Positions 56,782 to 64,000 of a DNA stretch of 64,000 nt are shown in pieces. The translations under genes and the position numbers were made by a program. The stretch comes from Chryseobacterium sp. MEBOG06 (GTDB lineage: Bacteria; Bacteroidota; Bacteroidia; Flavobacteriales; Weeksellaceae), in NCBI RefSeq assembly GCF_021869765.1, contig NZ_CP084580.1, forward strand, positions 2,356,001 to 2,420,000. The letters run 5' to 3'. How positions within the stretch are numbered: position 1 is the stretch's first letter; each line of letters begins with the position of its first letter. The notes beneath the pieces were generated by a model. It worked only from the letters and a program-made list of their open reading frames with translations. It was not told the DNA's origin and ran no database searches.

Positions 56782-58326
56782 TTAATTTTTCCTTTTATAT
56801 TTCACTTTCTGCTTGATAATTTCAATCACATCTACATTCTGTACCTTAGATTTTATCCACCCGTGTATATCAATATAAAATAAGGATCTTCTGTAATATT
56901 CATTTTTGGAAAACTCTTCCAGCTTTTTATCAAAACTTTCAAAAGCCTTTTGCCTTTGATCCCATACCTGATTATTCAGATTCTTAAAAAACTGAATGCT
57001 TTCAAAATGAAACTCTTCCGGCTTTTTCATCTTTCTGGCAAATTTTAAAGTAGAAGCAATAAATTCATCATAATCTTCATCATTTCCTGACTCGTATTTT
57101 GCCATTAAAATAAGGATTCTCGTATGAAACAGTAAATCTTCCTGTACGTTCCCTTTTGACTCCAGGACTCTCATAGAATATCCAATAGATTTTTCGAACA
57201 TCTTGCTTCCGAAAAACATGGCGGCCATTTTAAGATAGAGAATCATAAAATGATGTTCATCAATACGTTCTCTAAGTTTTTCCATTTTCAGTTCAATCTC
57301 CGGAATCAGCTTTGTTCCTGTGAAAAATTCTCCTTTTACAAAATGAATATTCATTAGGGTATTGTAATAAGTAAGAAAAATAAGAGACTGAAGATTTTCA
57401 TTCTGAGCAAAACTTTCAGCATGTACAGTTGCATTGAAATTTTCAAAATGCTCTTCCAGAATATCAATATTTCCATACAGAAAAAGAATTTTGAGCAAAT
57501 AAGTATTTCCTTTAATGTACCAGACAGGGTGGCTGAAGATCATTTCCGGCTTTTTATGAAAAAGATCAACCCATTGATAGGCATATTTCAAGGTGTACTT
57601 ATAGTCCTGCAGAAGCTGGTTTTTCCAGACATGAGCTTTAAAATACCAAAGCTTTTCAGTGAAATTCAGCCTGTCGAGTTTAATATTTTTGATCTGGGAG
57701 TTGAAAACCTCAAGAACTTCTTCACGGTCTGTATCATTTTTTACATATCCGTGCGTAAGCATTTCACTGTATAATTTCAGCGAAAGATTAGATAATTTGG
57801 TTGTATAACGGTTTTGCCTGCTTATTTCCTGAGACTCGCGGATAAGTTCTTCGGCGCGTCCATTAATACTTCTTGTAATGAATTGTGACTCAATTACTTT
57901 CTCGAGATCGATGATTTCTGAGGCAATGCTTTTTTCATCCAGTTCCAAAGCAGATTGTTTTGTTTTGTCTAATATTTTTAAAGCCTGTTTATAAAGCCCT
58001 TTCTGATATAGAATATTGGCGAAATCAAGCTGTTCCCGAAGCTGAATTCTATAATTCTGATGGCTCGGGTTCATACGGAGACTTACCAGAATTTGTTTAT
58101 AAAGATGTGCTTTCAGATTAGACAGCTGCTGTTTTGTAGATATTTTTTTCTCTACAATAATACTTTCATCATACTCTTTCATCTTATCTACTTCCGAAAA
58201 TAACAACAGGAATTTGGCATCTACGTTAATTCCGAGACGGTTAACATATAATTTAAACTGTCGTTTTTCTGAAGTAGTCAATGACTTTACCAATACAAAC
58301 AAAAAATCTTTCTGCAATTCTGCCAT
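56782..58326 (-). CDS. Conserved alpha-helical protein of unknown function
   Basis: The 514-aa protein is almost entirely helical, in TPR-like pairs (ILYQKGLYKQALKILDKTKQ, MAAMFFGSKMFEKSIGYSMR). It has no signal peptide, membrane segment or catalytic motif. The N-terminus, LVKSLTTSEKRQFKLYVNR, is a recurrent opening in Bacteroidota proteins of this size. Function unknown; a cytoplasmic scaffold is plausible. Divergent from leuA with a 148-nt gap. Confidence 0.62.
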   Translation of the reverse strand: MAELQKDFLFVLVKSLTTSEKRQFKLYVNRLGINVDAKFLLLFSEVDKMKEYDESIIVEKKISTKQQLSNLKAHLYKQILVSLRMNPSHQNYRIQLREQLDFANILYQKGLYKQALKILDKTKQSALELDEKSIASEIIDLEKVIESQFITRSINGRAEELIRESQEISRQNRYTTKLSNLSLKLYSEMLTHGYVKNDTDREEVLEVFNSQIKNIKLDRLNFTEKLWYFKAHVWKNQLLQDYKYTLKYAYQWVDLFHKKPEMIFSHPVWYIKGNTYLLKILFLYGNIDILEEHFENFNATVHAESFAQNENLQSLIFLTYYNTLMNIHFVKGEFFTGTKLIPEIELKMEKLRERIDEHHFMILYLKMAAMFFGSKMFEKSIGYSMRVLESKGNVQEDLLFHTRILILMAKYESGNDEDYDEFIASTLKFARKMKKPEEFHFESIQFFKNLNNQVWDQRQKAFESFDKKLEEFSKNEYYRRSLFYIDIHGWIKSKVQNVDVIEIIKQKVKYKRKN

Positions 58327-58438
58327 TGTAAATTTTTAAATATTAAAATACTGATTAATAAATAGATATATCGAATTCTTCAACTGTTGGATATTGTAAT
58401 TTTCAGGAAAAGCGAAAACAAAAAAATATTGCAAGCTG

Positions 58439-58446
58439 TAGTTTTG
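58439..58446 (+). promoter_or_regulatory. Candidate -7 element for the leu operon
   Basis: TAGTTTTG fits TAnnTTTG and ends 28 nt before the leuA ATG. A well-spaced -33 is not visible, and I see no leader peptide or attenuator. Confidence 0.45.
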
Positions 58447-58474
58447 AACCAAAATTAAGTAAAAAACTTCATTT

Positions 58475-59638
58475 ATGAACTCCGAAAAAATTGAAATTTT
58501 TGATACCACACTGAGAGATGGGGAACAGGTTCCGGGATGCAAACTGAATACGGGACAGAAATTGATTATTGCCGAAAGACTTGATGAACTGGGAGTTGAT
58601 ATCATTGAAGCAGGATTTCCTATTTCCAGTCCGGGAGATTTTGAATCTGTTTCGGAAATTTCAAAACTGGTAAGAAATGCAAAGGTTTGCGGGCTGACAA
58701 GAGCCCATAAAAAAGATATTGACACCGCAGCTGAAGCTCTGAAATATGCAAAAAAACCAAGAATACATACAGGAATAGGCACTTCTGATTCTCACATCAG
58801 ATACAAATTCAACTCTACAAGGGAAGATATTTTGGAACGCGCTGCTGAGGCCGTAAGATATGCAAAAAGGTATGTGGAAGATGTAGAATTCTATGCAGAA
58901 GATGCCGGAAGAACGGATAATGAGTATCTGGCGCAGGTGTGTGAAGCTGTCATTAAAGCAGGAGCCACGGTATTGAATATTCCTGATACAACAGGATATT
59001 GTCTGCCGGAAGAGTATGGACAGAAAATAAAATACCTGAAGGAAAATGTAAAAGGAATTGAAAAAGCAGTGCTGTCCTGCCATTGCCACAATGATTTAGG
59101 ACTGGCTACCGCCAATTCTATTGCAGGAGCTGCCAACGGAGCCCGCCAGATTGAATGCACGATCAACGGATTGGGTGAAAGAGCAGGAAATACAGCTTTA
59201 GAGGAAGTGGTAATGATTTTGAAGCAGCATAAAAATTTAAATCTGTATACTGATGTTAATTCCAGAATGCTTAATGAAATGAGTGTGATGGTTTCTGACC
59301 TGATGGGGATGTCTGTACAGCCCAATAAAGCAATTGTAGGTGCTAACGCTTTTGCACACAGTTCAGGAATTCATCAGGATGGTGTCATCAAAAACAGAGA
59401 AACTTATGAAATCATCGATCCTGCAGAAGTGGGAGTGAATGCCTCTTCTATCATTCTTACGGCAAGAAGCGGGCGTTCGGCATTAGCTTATAGGTTTAAG
59501 AATATCGGTTACGAAGTGACAAAGAACGAGCTCGATTATCTGTATCAGGAGTTTTTAAAAATTGCTGATCTTAAAAAAGAAATCGGAAATGATGACCTGA
59601 GTCTTATTATGGACGGTTTTAGTAGAAAAATAGGATAG
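58475..59638 (+). CDS. leuA: 2-isopropylmalate synthase, short form
   Basis: The 387-aa product has the HMGL/DRE-TIM barrel: [29 protein letters not shown] (metal His pair), [15 protein letters not shown] and HSSGIHQDG. It condenses acetyl-CoA with 2-oxoisovalerate in the first committed step of leucine synthesis. The protein ends soon after the linker helices, without the ~120-residue C-terminal regulatory domain that gives leucine feedback in long LeuA enzymes. It leads the operon leuA-leuC-leuD-leuB. A homocitrate-synthase-like specificity is less likely given the neighbours. Confidence 0.92.
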   Translation: MNSEKIEIFDTTLRDGEQVPGCKLNTGQKLIIAERLDELGVDIIEAGFPISSPGDFESVSEISKLVRNAKVCGLTRAHKKDIDTAAEALKYAKKPRIHTGIGTSDSHIRYKFNSTREDILERAAEAVRYAKRYVEDVEFYAEDAGRTDNEYLAQVCEAVIKAGATVLNIPDTTGYCLPEEYGQKIKYLKENVKGIEKAVLSCHCHNDLGLATANSIAGAANGARQIECTINGLGERAGNTALEEVVMILKQHKNLNLYTDVNSRMLNEMSVMVSDLMGMSVQPNKAIVGANAFAHSSGIHQDGVIKNRETYEIIDPAEVGVNASSIILTARSGRSALAYRFKNIGYEVTKNELDYLYQEFLKIADLKKEIGNDDLSLIMDGFSRKIG

Positions 59639-59667
59639 GGTTGATTTAAAATCAAGATAAAGTAAAA

Positions 59668-61056
59668 ATGAACAACAATAAAAAGACACTTTTTGATAAA
59701 GTTTGGGATGCTCACGTTGTAGAAACCATCCCGGATGGACCTCAAATTATTTATATAGACAAACACCTGATCCATGAAGTAACCAGTCCTCAGGCTTTTG
59801 CAGAGCTTGAATCCAGAAATCTCGAAATATTCAGGCCTGAGCAGATTGTGGCCACAGCAGATCATAATGTTCCCACTTTGAATCAGGAACAGCCAATCCG
59901 TGATGAGTTGTCCAGAAATCAGGTTCAGCAGCTGACTGAAAACTGCACAAAAAATAATATTGAATTGTTTGGACTGGGACATGATTATCAGGGGATTGTT
60001 CATATTATTGCTCCTGAGTTGGGCATTACCCAGCCGGGAATGAGTATTGTGTGCGGCGATAGCCATACTTCTACCCATGGAGCTTTTGGGTCTATTGCTT
60101 TCGGAATTGGAACCAGTCAGGTTGCTCAGGTATTTGCAAGCCAATGTTTGCTTCTCAACAAGCCAAAATCTATGAGAATTACTGTTAATGGGCAATTGAA
60201 CGAAAATGTTCAGCCTAAAGATGTGATTCTGTATATCATTTCAAAAATCGGAACTGATGGCGGGACAGGATATTTTTGTGAATATGCCGGAAATGTATTT
60301 GAAGAAATGTCAATGGAAGGCAGAATGACTGTGTGCAATATGAGTATCGAAATGGGGGCCAGGGGAGGAATGATTGCTCCGGATGAAACAACTTTCAGAT
60401 ATGTAAAAGGAAGGCAGTTTGCTCCGAAAGGAGAGGAGTGGAATGAGAAAATAGCCTACTGGACTACTTTAAAAACAGATGAAGGAGCTGTCTTTGATGA
60501 AGAACTTACGTTTGAAGCATCAGATATTTATCCAATGATCACTTACGGAACGAATCCCGGAATGGGAATTTCTGTTCATGAAACAATTCCCGCTCCACAA
60601 AATGAATCTGAAGAAAAGGCATTGAAGTATATGGGATTGAAAGCAGGACAGGCTCTTTCCAGTATCAATGTTAACTATGTTTTTATTGGAAGTTGTACCA
60701 ACGCCAGAATAGAGGATTTTCGTTCTGCTGCCCAATATATTAAAGGGAAGAGTAAATCTGAAGCGGTAAAAGCCCTTATTGTACCGGGTTCCCAGCAGGT
60801 AGTAAAACAGATTTATGAAGAAGGTTTGGATAAAATTTTCAATGAAGCAGGTTTCCAGATCCGCCAGCCGGGATGTTCGGCTTGTCTGGCGATGAATGAT
60901 GATAAAATTCCGGAAGGTGAGTATTGTGTTTCAACTTCCAACAGAAACTTTGAAGGAAGACAGGGGCAGGGTGCAAGAACAATTCTTGCGAGTCCTTTAA
61001 CCGCGGCAAAAGCAGCAATAGAAGGTAGAATCTCAGCTTTTGAAAGCTTGAACTAA
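59668..61056 (+). CDS. leuC: 3-isopropylmalate dehydratase large subunit
   Basis: The 462-aa product has [28 protein letters not shown] and [11 protein letters not shown]; these supply the three Cys ligands of the 4Fe-4S cluster of the aconitase family. With LeuD it isomerises 2- to 3-isopropylmalate. Length is typical. It lies 29 nt after leuA and 16 nt before leuD. Confidence 0.97.
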   Translation: MNNNKKTLFDKVWDAHVVETIPDGPQIIYIDKHLIHEVTSPQAFAELESRNLEIFRPEQIVATADHNVPTLNQEQPIRDELSRNQVQQLTENCTKNNIELFGLGHDYQGIVHIIAPELGITQPGMSIVCGDSHTSTHGAFGSIAFGIGTSQVAQVFASQCLLLNKPKSMRITVNGQLNENVQPKDVILYIISKIGTDGGTGYFCEYAGNVFEEMSMEGRMTVCNMSIEMGARGGMIAPDETTFRYVKGRQFAPKGEEWNEKIAYWTTLKTDEGAVFDEELTFEASDIYPMITYGTNPGMGISVHETIPAPQNESEEKALKYMGLKAGQALSSINVNYVFIGSCTNARIEDFRSAAQYIKGKSKSEAVKALIVPGSQQVVKQIYEEGLDKIFNEAGFQIRQPGCSACLAMNDDKIPEGEYCVSTSNRNFEGRQGQGARTILASPLTAAKAAIEGRISAFESLN

Positions 61057-61072
61057 ACAGATTACAGAGCGC

Positions 61073-61681
61073 ATGCAAAAATTAATTGTTATAAAATCGA
61101 CTGCAGTTCCACTGCCTGCAGAAAATATAGATACGGATCAGATTATTCCGGCAAGATTTTTAAAAAGTATAAACAGAGAAGGTTTTGGTGAAAACCTGTT
61201 CAGAGATTGGAGATTTAATATCCATACAGGAGAGGCAAATCCTGATTTTGTACTCAATAATCTCAAATTCAAAGGTGAAATTCTGGTAGCCGGAAATAAC
61301 TTTGGCTGTGGAAGCAGTCGTGAACATGCAGCCTGGTCTTTGACAGACTACGGTTTTAAAGTTATCGTTTCCAGTTATTTTGCTGATATTTTTAAAGGAA
61401 ATGCCTTGAATAACGGACTTCTTCCTGTAAAAGTTTCTGAAGAATTTTTAAAAGAAATTCTAGAAGGAATTAATGAAAATCCGGATAATGAAATTGCTGT
61501 GGATGTCGAATTACAGTCCATCAGCTTCAAAGATACAACCGAAACCTTTGAGATTGATTCATATAAAAAAATATGCCTTTTAAACGGCTATGACGATATT
61601 GATTTTTTAATCAGCAAAAAACAGGCGATCAAAGAATTTGAACTAAAAACACACAAAACAAATGAGCGACAATTATTTTAA
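61073..61681 (+). CDS. leuD: 3-isopropylmalate dehydratase small subunit
   Basis: The 202-aa product has [15 protein letters not shown] and [16 protein letters not shown], the swivel-domain signature of the small subunit that completes the LeuC active site. Its last 20 nt overlap the start of leuB, so translation is probably coupled. Confidence 0.97.
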   Translation: MQKLIVIKSTAVPLPAENIDTDQIIPARFLKSINREGFGENLFRDWRFNIHTGEANPDFVLNNLKFKGEILVAGNNFGCGSSREHAAWSLTDYGFKVIVSSYFADIFKGNALNNGLLPVKVSEEFLKEILEGINENPDNEIAVDVELQSISFKDTTETFEIDSYKKICLLNGYDDIDFLISKKQAIKEFELKTHKTNERQLF

Positions 61682-62786
61682 AATCGCAGTGCTTCCGGGA
61701 GACGGAATTGGTCCGGAGATCATTAAAGAAAGCATTAAAATATTGGATGCAATTACCGAAGTTTTCCAATGCAAGTTTCATTTTGAATACGGGCTGATAG
61801 GTGCTGAAGCTATTTTTAAAACGGGAAATCCTTTGCCTGAAGAAACACTGAAAATCTGTAAAGAATCTGATGCGGTTCTCTTTGGAGCAATTGGTGATCC
61901 TGCTTTTGATAATAATCCGGAAGCAAAAGTAAGACCCGAACAGGGATTGTTGAAGCTTAGAAAAGAATTGGGATTGTTTGCCAATATCCGTCCCTTGAAA
62001 ACGTATGACTCTCTGATAGAAAAAAGCCCGCTCAAAAGAGAAATTATTGAAGGCGCTGATATTCAGATTTTCAGAGAGCTGGTAAGCGGTATTTATTTTG
62101 GAGAAAAATTTACCGATCCGGAAGGTGAATATGCGTATGACATATGCAGCTACAGCAGAGAAGACATTATTCCCATTGTTCATATGGCTTTTAAGGAAGC
62201 TCAGAAGAGAAGAAGAAAACTGACTCTTATTGATAAGGCTAATGTGCTTGATACTTCAAGGTTATGGCGAAAGATCTGCCAGGAAATTGCACCGGAATAT
62301 CCTGAAGTACAGCTTGATTATATGTTTGTAGATAATGCAGCCATGCAGCTGATCCTGAATCCTAAGCAGTTTGATGTTATTGTGACTGAAAATATGTTTG
62401 GGGATATTATTTCTGATGAAGCAAGCGTTATCGGGGGGTCAATCGGATTGCTGCCTTCTGCATCTGTAGGAAATGAGAATGCTTTATTTGAGCCTATTCA
62501 CGGATCGTATCCGCAGGCAAAGGGAAAGGGAATTGCCAATCCTATAGCGTCCATTTTGAGTGTTGCTATGATGCTTGATCATCTTAATTTACAGCCTGCG
62601 GCAAGTAAATTAAGACAATCCGTAGAACATGCTATTGAGAATACATATGTGACCATTGACCTTAATACGAAGCAATATTACAGCACCAGTGAAGTGGGAA
62701 GCTTTATTGCGGATCACATTAAATATTCAGAAAAGTCTTATTACAATTTTGAAAATGTGAAAATAGGCAAATCAACCATCGTATAG
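61662..62786 (+). CDS. leuB: 3-isopropylmalate dehydrogenase
   Basis: The 374-aa NAD-dependent beta-decarboxylating dehydrogenase begins [14 protein letters not shown]. It has the arginines that bind substrate ([18 protein letters not shown]), [14 protein letters not shown] and [17 protein letters not shown] with the metal Asp residues, and the NAD site [18 protein letters not shown]. It catalyses the third leucine-specific step. Last gene of the operon, followed by a terminator. Confidence 0.97.
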   Translation: MSDNYFKIAVLPGDGIGPEIIKESIKILDAITEVFQCKFHFEYGLIGAEAIFKTGNPLPEETLKICKESDAVLFGAIGDPAFDNNPEAKVRPEQGLLKLRKELGLFANIRPLKTYDSLIEKSPLKREIIEGADIQIFRELVSGIYFGEKFTDPEGEYAYDICSYSREDIIPIVHMAFKEAQKRRRKLTLIDKANVLDTSRLWRKICQEIAPEYPEVQLDYMFVDNAAMQLILNPKQFDVIVTENMFGDIISDEASVIGGSIGLLPSASVGNENALFEPIHGSYPQAKGKGIANPIASILSVAMMLDHLNLQPAASKLRQSVEHAIENTYVTIDLNTKQYYSTSEVGSFIADHIKYSEKSYYNFENVKIGKSTIV

Positions 62787-62822
62787 ATGTAAAAAAAGTC
62801 CACTTAATTAGATAGTTAGAAG

Positions 62823-62854
62823 AAAATTGCCACCTCGTAAGAGATGGCAATTTT
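62823..62854. terminator. Terminator of the leu operon
   Basis: AAAATTGCCACCTC / GAGATGGCAATTTT stem (one mismatch) with a GTAA loop; it may also serve the convergent gene at 62884. Confidence 0.8.
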
Positions 62855-62883
62855 CGATTTTTTATGGTTCAATACACCGGAGA

Positions 62884-63072
62884 TTATTTTTCCTTTGTAT
62901 TGTCTGTTTTCCCTGATTTATTTTTGGAAGCTTTTTGAATGTCTTCTTTATCAATATCAGGTGGATTGGTCTTTTTAGATGAAGCAGGAATATTCTGGAA
63001 ATCCTGATTCTGTTCTTTGTTTTCTGCCGTATTTGCAGACTCTTTCTTTTTGCTGTTTTCGTTTGAGCCCAT
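62884..63072 (-). CDS. Small disordered charged protein (1 of 3 paralogs)
   Basis: The 62-aa product is made almost only of Lys, Glu, Asn, Ser, Asp and Gln. It starts MGSNENSKKKESANTAENKE and contains DIDKEDIQKASKNKSGK. It has no hydrophobic core and is probably intrinsically disordered. Two further tandem genes encode shorter relatives sharing a KE-(D/E)-(I/L)-x-K-(A/S)-S-x-x-K-S-G block. Function unknown; a stress- or DNA-associated role would be guesswork. Confidence 0.6.
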   Translation of the reverse strand: MGSNENSKKKESANTAENKEQNQDFQNIPASSKKTNPPDIDKEDIQKASKNKSGKTDNTKEK

Positions 63073-63146
63073 AACTTTGAATTTTTAATGTCAAGAATAT
63101 TGATAGTATCATTCAAAGTGTTTGCCAAAATGGGAAAAGTAAGCAA

Positions 63147-63293
63147 TTATCCTCCTCGTGTTCCAGATTTAGCTGTTGAAGATTTTGGAAGTTCTTCTTT
63201 GTCAGACCCGGACTTCTGTTGAGAATCGTTTTCAGGATTCTGATTTTGCTGAATTTCTCCAGACTTATTCCCTGTATTTTCTTTAGGATTCAT
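63147..63293 (-). CDS. Small disordered charged protein (2 of 3 paralogs)
   Basis: The 48-aa frame begins MNPKENTGNKSGEIQQNQNP and ends SDKEELPKSSTAKSGTRGG. The opening (M-x-P-K-E-N) and the KEELPKSS-x-KSG ending match the third paralog. Tandem position and conserved ends support it as a real gene in spite of its size. Confidence 0.58.
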   Translation of the reverse strand: MNPKENTGNKSGEIQQNQNPENDSQQKSGSDKEELPKSSTAKSGTRGG

Positions 63294-63350
63294 AGGTTTA
63301 GGTTTTTAAGTTGAAATCACTGTTCTCTTTCTTAATCAGCCACTGACCCA

Positions 63351-63491
63351 TTAGCCACCGTTCTTTCCTGATTTATTTGTGGAAGATTTTTTAATATCTT
63401 CTTTTTCCACTTTTTTCGGTGCCGGGCTGGTTTCCGAATCTTGGTTCTGCAACGCTTCTTCCGTAGCTTTTTTGTTTTCTTTAGGATCCAT
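63351..63491 (-). CDS. Small disordered charged protein (3 of 3 paralogs)
   Basis: The 46-aa frame begins MDPKENKKATEEALQNQDSE and ends KEDIKKSSTNKSGKNGG. It shares start and end blocks with its two neighbours. It is the first of the three in transcription order and begins 15 nt after the stop of the upstream DUF4230-like gene, so the four may form one transcript. Confidence 0.58.
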   Translation of the reverse strand: MDPKENKKATEEALQNQDSETSPAPKKVEKEDIKKSSTNKSGKNGG

Positions 63492-63506
63492 GGTATGTTA
63501 TTTAAC

Positions 63507-64000
63507 TTAGAGTCCTAATATACCAATTTTCCCGGTCTTATCCTCTATCGAGTAATTTAAAGCCTTAGCTAAAACGAAAACATTGTTAAGGTTTTCCATT
63601 AACTGTTTACGGCCTTCGCTTCTCAGCTGATTCTGATCAATGGATTTAATTGCAGATTCCTTCGCTTTTTCCGTTACATTTTTAATATCCTTTTCTGAAA
63701 TTCTATTAAAAAAAGAATCGTCCAGAGACTGAATCTCAACACTTGGGGTGATTCTGATATCTGCATCGGGAAGTTCAGTGATCACCAGTTTTTTGTTGAT
63801 GGAATCCACTTCAATCTTCATTTTATTCAGATCATAAGATACCTGAGCATTGGTTTTGGTATAGGTAATAATACTGTTACTGGAGACCTCATTTCCAAAC
63901 ACTTCATAGCCCATTTTGGTCTTTTGCATGCTGGATGTATTTTGCTCCATCACCACCATTTTATTCATCCTGGAGATCTGGTTGGTCAGGATATAATAAT
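63507..64000 (-). CDS. DUF4230-like protein (5' end outside window)
   Basis: The frame is still open at base 64000. The visible ~164 residues begin ILTNQISRMNKMVVMEQNTS and include KKLVITELPDADIRITPSVEI and a helical end with KSIDQNQLRSEGRKQLMENL. This arrangement (a 'sklv' strand, then an SPFB/phosphatase-like beta section, then Asp/Glu-rich helices) fits DUF4230, found in bacteria as a membrane-anchored protein of unknown function. The N-terminal anchor would be upstream of the window. Confidence 0.6.
   Translation of the reverse strand, partial: YYILTNQISRMNKMVVMEQNTSSMQKTKMGYEVFGNEVSSNSIITYTKTNAQVSYDLNKMKIEVDSINKKLVITELPDADIRITPSVEIQSLDDSFFNRISEKDIKNVTEKAKESAIKSIDQNQLRSEGRKQLMENLNNVFVLAKALNYSIEDKTGKIGILGL

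Noticed and set aside
62862..63146. 94-codon minus-strand frame overlapping the 62-aa disordered protein
   Set aside because: The overlapping 62-codon frame shares conserved blocks with two tandem paralogs, while this one does not.

Overview
The window looks like a chromosome segment of a Chryseobacterium-type flavobacterium (Bacteroidota, Weeksellaceae). The basis is AT-rich DNA, TAnnTTTG promoter elements, type IX secretion (T9SS) C-terminal sorting domains, many small Lys-rich lipoproteins, and the type of housekeeping genes present. The genus is an inference.

Positions 1 to about 35,600 form a polymorphic-toxin island of the RHS / DUF6443 type. It has two long RHS genes. One is cut by the left edge of the window (1-3126). 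The other (16030-19470) is the last member of a three-gene set with a T9SS-sorted beta-propeller-like protein and a large secreted partner. Around them lies a head-to-tail array of orphan cassettes. Each has a variable-length fragment of the RHS core without start or signal peptide, then a different C-terminal toxin tip, then its own immunity gene (usually a lipoprotein, overlapping or within 16 nt), then a short conserved boundary motif, then a Rho-independent terminator. Tips include a metzincin-like protease, two M91/NleD-like metalloproteases, another HExxH protein, three JAB/JAMM-like domains, a possible deaminase tail and several unrecognised domains. Many cassettes are visibly broken: two by poly-C tracts of unequal length, one by an in-frame stop, others by deletions. 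Their immunity genes stay open.

Two apparently identical IS110-family elements (28884-30139 and 32918-34174) sit in the same cassette-boundary motif, directly upstream of a cassette terminator. An unoccupied copy of this target lies at 7666-7690. The non-coding end of each element can fold into two large stem-loops. One loop carries sequence complementary to both halves of the target, which suggests a bridge-RNA-type guide.

From about 35,670 the window is chromosomal. It holds a small Ea22-like protein, a T4 Rnl2-type RNA ligase, three tandem T9SS-secreted M28 peptidases, rpmI-rplT, a GT-C-like membrane protein, an alpha/beta hydrolase, several lipoproteins, a TPR histidine kinase with a NarL-type regulator, infC and thrS (about 10 kb away from rpmI-rplT, with their own terminator), an M19 dipeptidase, a conserved alpha-helical protein, the leucine operon leuA-leuC-leuD-leuB, three paralogous small disordered proteins, and a DUF4230 protein cut by the right edge. 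No tRNA, rRNA or CRISPR array was seen.
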